Source: Dehalococcoidales bacterium (GTDB lineage: Bacteria; Chloroflexota; Dehalococcoidia; Dehalococcoidales; RBG-16-60-22). From it: a DNA stretch of 8,413 bases. The translations under genes and the position numbers were made by a program. Location of the stretch: assembly GCA_016926115.1 (NCBI GenBank), contig JAFGPF010000048.1:1-8413 (forward strand). Direction: 5' to 3'. Below are positions 5,729 through 8,413 of this stretch, one piece after another. The notes below the pieces were generated by a model. It searched no databases and was not told the DNA's origin. It saw only the letters and a program-made list of their open reading frames with translations. Positions within the stretch are counted from its first letter, which is position 1. Each line of letters starts with the position of its first letter.

Positions 5729-5954
5729 TTACGTTCTTCAGGCGGTGTAGTTCGTCCAGGCTGATAGCTGACTCTGGATGGGCCTTATAGTAGGCTAGCT
5801 CTTCCTCCATGTCCCGAATATCTTCGATATCCTCCCCGTAGGCTGAATTCACCGCTTTGCGAATAAGCTCCGCAATCGAGGTATTGGCTTCAAAAGCGAG
5901 TTTTCGCAATCCCTGATGGGTCTCGTCCGGGAGGTAAATCATGGTTCTTTTCAT
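5721..5954 (-). CDS. Ribbon-helix-helix antitoxin (CopG/RelB-like)
   Basis: The 77-residue protein opens with MKRTMIYLPDETHQGLRKLA and SIAELIRKAV, the beta strand and two helices of a ribbon-helix-helix DNA-binding dimer (residues about 1-36). An acidic linker and a toxin-binding tail follow (EEELAYYKAHPESAISLDEL). Antitoxins of this type neutralise the partner RelE toxin and repress their own promoter as a complex. The start at 5954 has AGGAG (5965-5961) six bases upstream. Gene order antitoxin-toxin with an 8-base overlap is classical type II. A palindrome in its promoter is the probable operator. Confidence 0.9.
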   Translation of the reverse strand: MKRTMIYLPDETHQGLRKLAFEANTSIAELIRKAVNSAYGEDIEDIRDMEEELAYYKAHPESAISLDELHRLKNVNV

Positions 5955-5982
5955 CGGTTACTCCTGTAGGGTGTTTTTATAT

Positions 5983-6011
5983 ATCATAGCATATATATGC
6001 CACTATGTCAA
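5983..6011 (-). promoter_or_regulatory. Toxin-antitoxin promoter with palindromic operator in its spacer
   Basis: On the minus strand a perfect TTGACA (6011-6006) and TATGAT (5988-5983) are separated by the optimal 17 bases, with transcription expected near 5976. The spacer contains the perfect 12-base palindrome GCATATATATGC (5989-6000), directly beside the -10 box. Ribbon-helix-helix antitoxins bind such short palindromes, so repressor binding here would block RNA polymerase and give autoregulation. The promoter is strongly supported by sequence; the operator role is inferred. Confidence 0.7.
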
Positions 6012-6033
6012 TGCTGAAGGTTATCATTTTCTA

Positions 6034-7350
6034 CTATTTATATCTCCTCACCTCGAACCTGTAAAGCTGCACCGGCTCGTCCGGGCGGATGCCGCCTTTC
6101 TGGCGGCAGATGTCTATCTGGTACGCCGCCGTGTCCACGCCTTCAAGGTCGGGCAGGAGCAGTCCCCTTTTCCACCCCGCCTCCACGATTACCCCGTATT
6201 TCCTGGAGTCGAGCTGGCTCTCGTCCTCGATAGGCTCGGGCGTGGTGAGCACGTCAACGCTGTAATCCAGGTCTTTAAGCTCGTCCGGTGCGATGGGCGG
6301 GAAGCGCGGGTCACGGGTGGCGGAGCTTACGGCGTTGGTGATGATTTCCTGCGCGACGTTCTCCTGCTGCGGCTCGAAGGTGCCGATGCACCCCCGCAGG
6401 TCGCCCAGCTTGTGGATGGAGACGAATACGCCGGCTTTTTCCTTCATTTCCGGGGTGAGGTCTTCCGGGGGCGGGGGCGTCTTCCCCTCCCTGACGTACG
6501 TTTCCACCGTCTCCTTGGCGAGGGCCGTCAGCGGGTGCAGGCCGCCCTTCTTGAAGATTACGCCGGCGTAGCCGACCACCTCGTTATAGTCCCCGGTGGC
6601 GTCGCCGCTGGTCTGGTACTTCACCAGTTCCGCCCCGGTAACGCCGAGCTCTTTGGCGGCGGCGATGAGCGTGACCACGGGACCGTGGGCGCACATGGAT
6701 ATGCGGTGCTTTTTATACCGCCGGGTAAGCTCGTCCTCGTCGAGAGCTATCATGGCTTCCACCGCCATCATGTCCTTCTCCGCGGCGGATGCCTGCGGCT
6801 CGCGGTGGGTCATATCGCCGCTGGCGAGGATGACCGCCTCGCGTTTCAGTTCAATAATCGCTTGCGCGATGGCGTGGCCGATTTCCTTGTAGATTTCCGA
6901 CGGCGCCCCGGCGAGTATCACGGGCACGATGCGCACGCTGGGGTTGATATACTGGAGGAAGGGCACCTGCACCTCGATGGCATGCTCTTCTATGTGGGCG
7001 CGGTCGTCCGCCACGGCGTATTCGGATATAGCGACGATTCTCCGCGCCAGTTCCGAATCCACCTCGACGTCGCCGAGCGGCGTCCGCCACATGCCCTCGA
7101 CCATCACGCTGAACGGCTCGCCCAGTCCGGAATGGGTGGGCCCGATGATGATGAAGGTGTCCTTGAAAACGATCCTGGAGAGCGCCGCCCCGGCGACCGC
7201 CCCCGAGTACTGGTATCCGGCGTGGGGCATGAGCAGTCCGACGGCGTCCTCCTTGGGCGCGTCACGGTCGATGAAATTCTTCATCATTGCGTTAATCTCG
7301 GAAGCCGAAGCGGGATAGAAATATCCAGCGGCGTAAGGGTTTCTAATCAT
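6034..7350 (-). CDS. amrB/amrA: MEMO-AMMECR1 fusion (AmmeMemoRadiSam proteins B and A)
   Basis: The 438-residue protein joins two families normally encoded apart. Residues 1 to about 266 are MEMO (dioxygenase-like fold): PHAGY with H43, GPTHSG with H73, [13 protein letters not shown] at 121-133, ASGDMTH at 176-182 and C220 in CAHGP. H43, H73 and C220 correspond to human MEMO1 H49, H81 and C244, the metal ligands. Residues about 270-438 are AMMECR1, with the hallmark LRGCIGT at 318-324 and DPRFPP further on; a proline-rich linker (PPPPED, 292-297) lies within it. The function of both is unresolved in bacteria. ATG 7350 is chosen because [10 protein letters not shown] must be near the N-terminus, AAGGAGG precedes it, and it overlaps the amrS stop by ATGA. 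The upstream in-frame 45 codons would lie wholly inside amrS and are rejected. Confidence 0.93.
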   Translation of the reverse strand: MIRNPYAAGYFYPASASEINAMMKNFIDRDAPKEDAVGLLMPHAGYQYSGAVAGAALSRIVFKDTFIIIGPTHSGLGEPFSVMVEGMWRTPLGDVEVDSELARRIVAISEYAVADDRAHIEEHAIEVQVPFLQYINPSVRIVPVILAGAPSEIYKEIGHAIAQAIIELKREAVILASGDMTHREPQASAAEKDMMAVEAMIALDEDELTRRYKKHRISMCAHGPVVTLIAAAKELGVTGAELVKYQTSGDATGDYNEVVGYAGVIFKKGGLHPLTALAKETVETYVREGKTPPPPEDLTPEMKEKAGVFVSIHKLGDLRGCIGTFEPQQENVAQEIITNAVSSATRDPRFPPIAPDELKDLDYSVDVLTTPEPIEDESQLDSRKYGVIVEAGWKRGLLLPDLEGVDTAAYQIDICRQKGGIRPDEPVQLYRFEVRRYK

Positions 7351-8387
7351 TTTACCCCTCCTTGCGAGCCGGGCGACCGGAAATTTAGCTCCGCCCCGCA
7401 GGACCGGCACTTCGAGCCGTCCAGTCCCGTGACATCCGTCTGGTAGCCGTACCTCCTGACGACAGTCTTGCCGCATGAATAGCACCGGGTACTTTCGCTC
7501 TCGTGGCCGGGCACGTTGCCGGCATAGATGAACTTGAGTCCGGCATTGCGGCCAATCTCGCAGGCGCGGTCGATTGTCTCCAGGGGCGTCGAAGGGAGGT
7601 GAGTCAGCTGGTGGTGGGGATGGAAGCGGGTCACGTGCCAGGGCGTGAGCTCGCCCAGCTCATCTTTTATCCACGCAGCAATTCCCGTAAGCTGCTTATC
7701 ATCGTCGTTCAGGGTGGGGACGATATTGGTGACCACCTCGACGTGCATATTCCATTTCTCTTTAGCACGCTTGGTGACATACAGAATCTCACGCCAGCGC
7801 GGCACTTCCGGCAGGGCTTTGTAAAATTCGTCGGTAAATCCCTTGATATCGACCCTCCACGCGTCCAGATAGGGGCCGATGGTGTCCAGTGCGTCGGGGG
7901 TGGCGTAGCCGTTGGTGACGTAGACGGTATAGAGCCCGTTTTCTTTGGCGAGCTTCGCCGAATCGAGGGTATGCTCGAACCAGATGGTGGGCTCGTTGTA
8001 AGTCCAGGCGATGCCGCTACATTCGTACTGCTTCGCCAGTTCGATGGAATTTTCCGGCGAGAGTTCGCGGCAGCCATGCAGCAGCGAGGAGCTATCGGCG
8101 GTGGAGATTTCCCAGTTCTGGCAGTGCCTGCAGTGGAAATTGCAGCCCAGCGTGCCGAGCGAGAAACACAGCGTGCCGGGGTAGAAGTGGAACAGGGGCT
8201 TCTTCTCGATGTGGTCGGCGGCGACGGACGATACCCGGCCGTAGTTAAGGTTGAAGAGGGCGCCACCCTGATTCTGATACATGCCGCAGACGCCGTACAT
8301 ATCCGGATTTATCCGGCAGCGCCACTGGCAGGTATGGCATTTTACCCTCGAGTCCGGCAGTTTTTCGTACAGCAAGGCTTCGTGCAT
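7347..8387 (-). CDS. amrS: AmmeMemoRadiSam system radical SAM enzyme
   Basis: The 346-residue protein has the radical SAM cluster motif C82-x3-C86-x2-C89 ([15 protein letters not shown]), then the family segments [11 protein letters not shown] (129-139), [12 protein letters not shown] (157-168) and [10 protein letters not shown] (175-184) of the AmrS/PflA-like group. The cluster would bind a [4Fe-4S] and cleave S-adenosylmethionine to a 5'-deoxyadenosyl radical. The substrate is unknown. Extra cysteines include C17-x2-C20-x3-C24 with C34 near the N-terminus, usual in the family, and two C-terminal CxxC pairs (C302/C305 and C327/C330) that look like a zinc ribbon. A GGGGGGAG ribosome site (8402-8395) stands seven bases before the ATG. 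It is the first gene of the amr operon visible here; its promoter lies beyond the window edge. Confidence 0.94.
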   Translation of the reverse strand: MHEALLYEKLPDSRVKCHTCQWRCRINPDMYGVCGMYQNQGGALFNLNYGRVSSVAADHIEKKPLFHFYPGTLCFSLGTLGCNFHCRHCQNWEISTADSSSLLHGCRELSPENSIELAKQYECSGIAWTYNEPTIWFEHTLDSAKLAKENGLYTVYVTNGYATPDALDTIGPYLDAWRVDIKGFTDEFYKALPEVPRWREILYVTKRAKEKWNMHVEVVTNIVPTLNDDDKQLTGIAAWIKDELGELTPWHVTRFHPHHQLTHLPSTPLETIDRACEIGRNAGLKFIYAGNVPGHESESTRCYSCGKTVVRRYGYQTDVTGLDGSKCRSCGAELNFRSPGSQGGVK

Positions 8388-8413
8388 AGCCCGGCTCCCC
8401 CCGCACCTTACCC

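Noticed and set aside
5941..7446. Open frame of 501 codons on the plus strand
   Set aside because: It is antisense to the MEMO-AMMECR1 gene and the 3' end of amrS, rich in H, R, G and V with no family pattern. It is a shadow of codon bias on the other strand.
7351..7485. 45-codon N-terminal extension of the MEMO-AMMECR1 frame
   Set aside because: It would overlap the amrS coding end entirely, is not MEMO-like and has no good ribosome site. ATG 7350 has AAGGAGG and the ATGA overlap.

Overview
The window reads as a bacterial chromosome segment. All genes except the first, partial one lie on the minus strand. Gene content (a phosphate transport pair, RarA, a PF12674-type zinc ribbon, and a complete AmmeMemoRadiSam operon) and the moderately GC-rich coding sequence suggest an anaerobe, possibly a Dehalococcoidia-type Chloroflexota. 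That assignment is inference from general knowledge; no marker gene here settles it.

Layout, left to right. (1) 1-213, plus strand: the 3' end of gmk (guanylate kinase). It converges with pit, with only two bases between the stop codons. (2) 216-2085, minus strand: a phosphate operon, PhoU-like DUF47 protein then PiT-family transporter. The genes overlap by 8 bases, and a perfect hairpin covers the start region of pit. Upstream is a leader with a candidate promoter, an 18-base-period direct repeat and a possible 44-codon leader ORF whose stop abuts the DUF47 Shine-Dalgarno. (3) 2115-3858: a small zinc-ribbon protein followed after 16 bases by rarA (replication-fork AAA+ ATPase). (4) 3951-6011: a more AT-rich accessory-looking block. 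It holds a solitary beta-class DNA methyltransferase with a C-terminal Mrr-like D-x9-QxK nuclease signature, flanked on both sides by hairpin-rich intergenic elements. Next to it is a RelE-type toxin/ribbon-helix-helix antitoxin pair with its own near-consensus promoter and a palindromic operator candidate. (5) 6034-8387: the AmmeMemoRadiSam operon, a radical SAM enzyme (AmrS) followed with an ATGA overlap by a single polypeptide that fuses MEMO (AmrB) to AMMECR1 (AmrA).

How the parts work together: DUF47 and PiT form a low-affinity phosphate uptake unit. RarA acts at stalled or collapsed forks. The methylase and the toxin-antitoxin pair look like horizontally acquired defence or stabilisation cargo sitting between two housekeeping-like operons. 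The AmrS / MEMO-AMMECR1 operon is conserved across bacteria and archaea but its chemistry is unknown, so it is the best candidate here for an undescribed biochemical system. The fusion argues that the MEMO and AMMECR1 halves act on the same substrate together with the radical SAM enzyme. No tRNA, rRNA, CRISPR array, transposase or gene-free stretch longer than 300 bases was seen; the longest gap between well-supported genes is 1858-2114.
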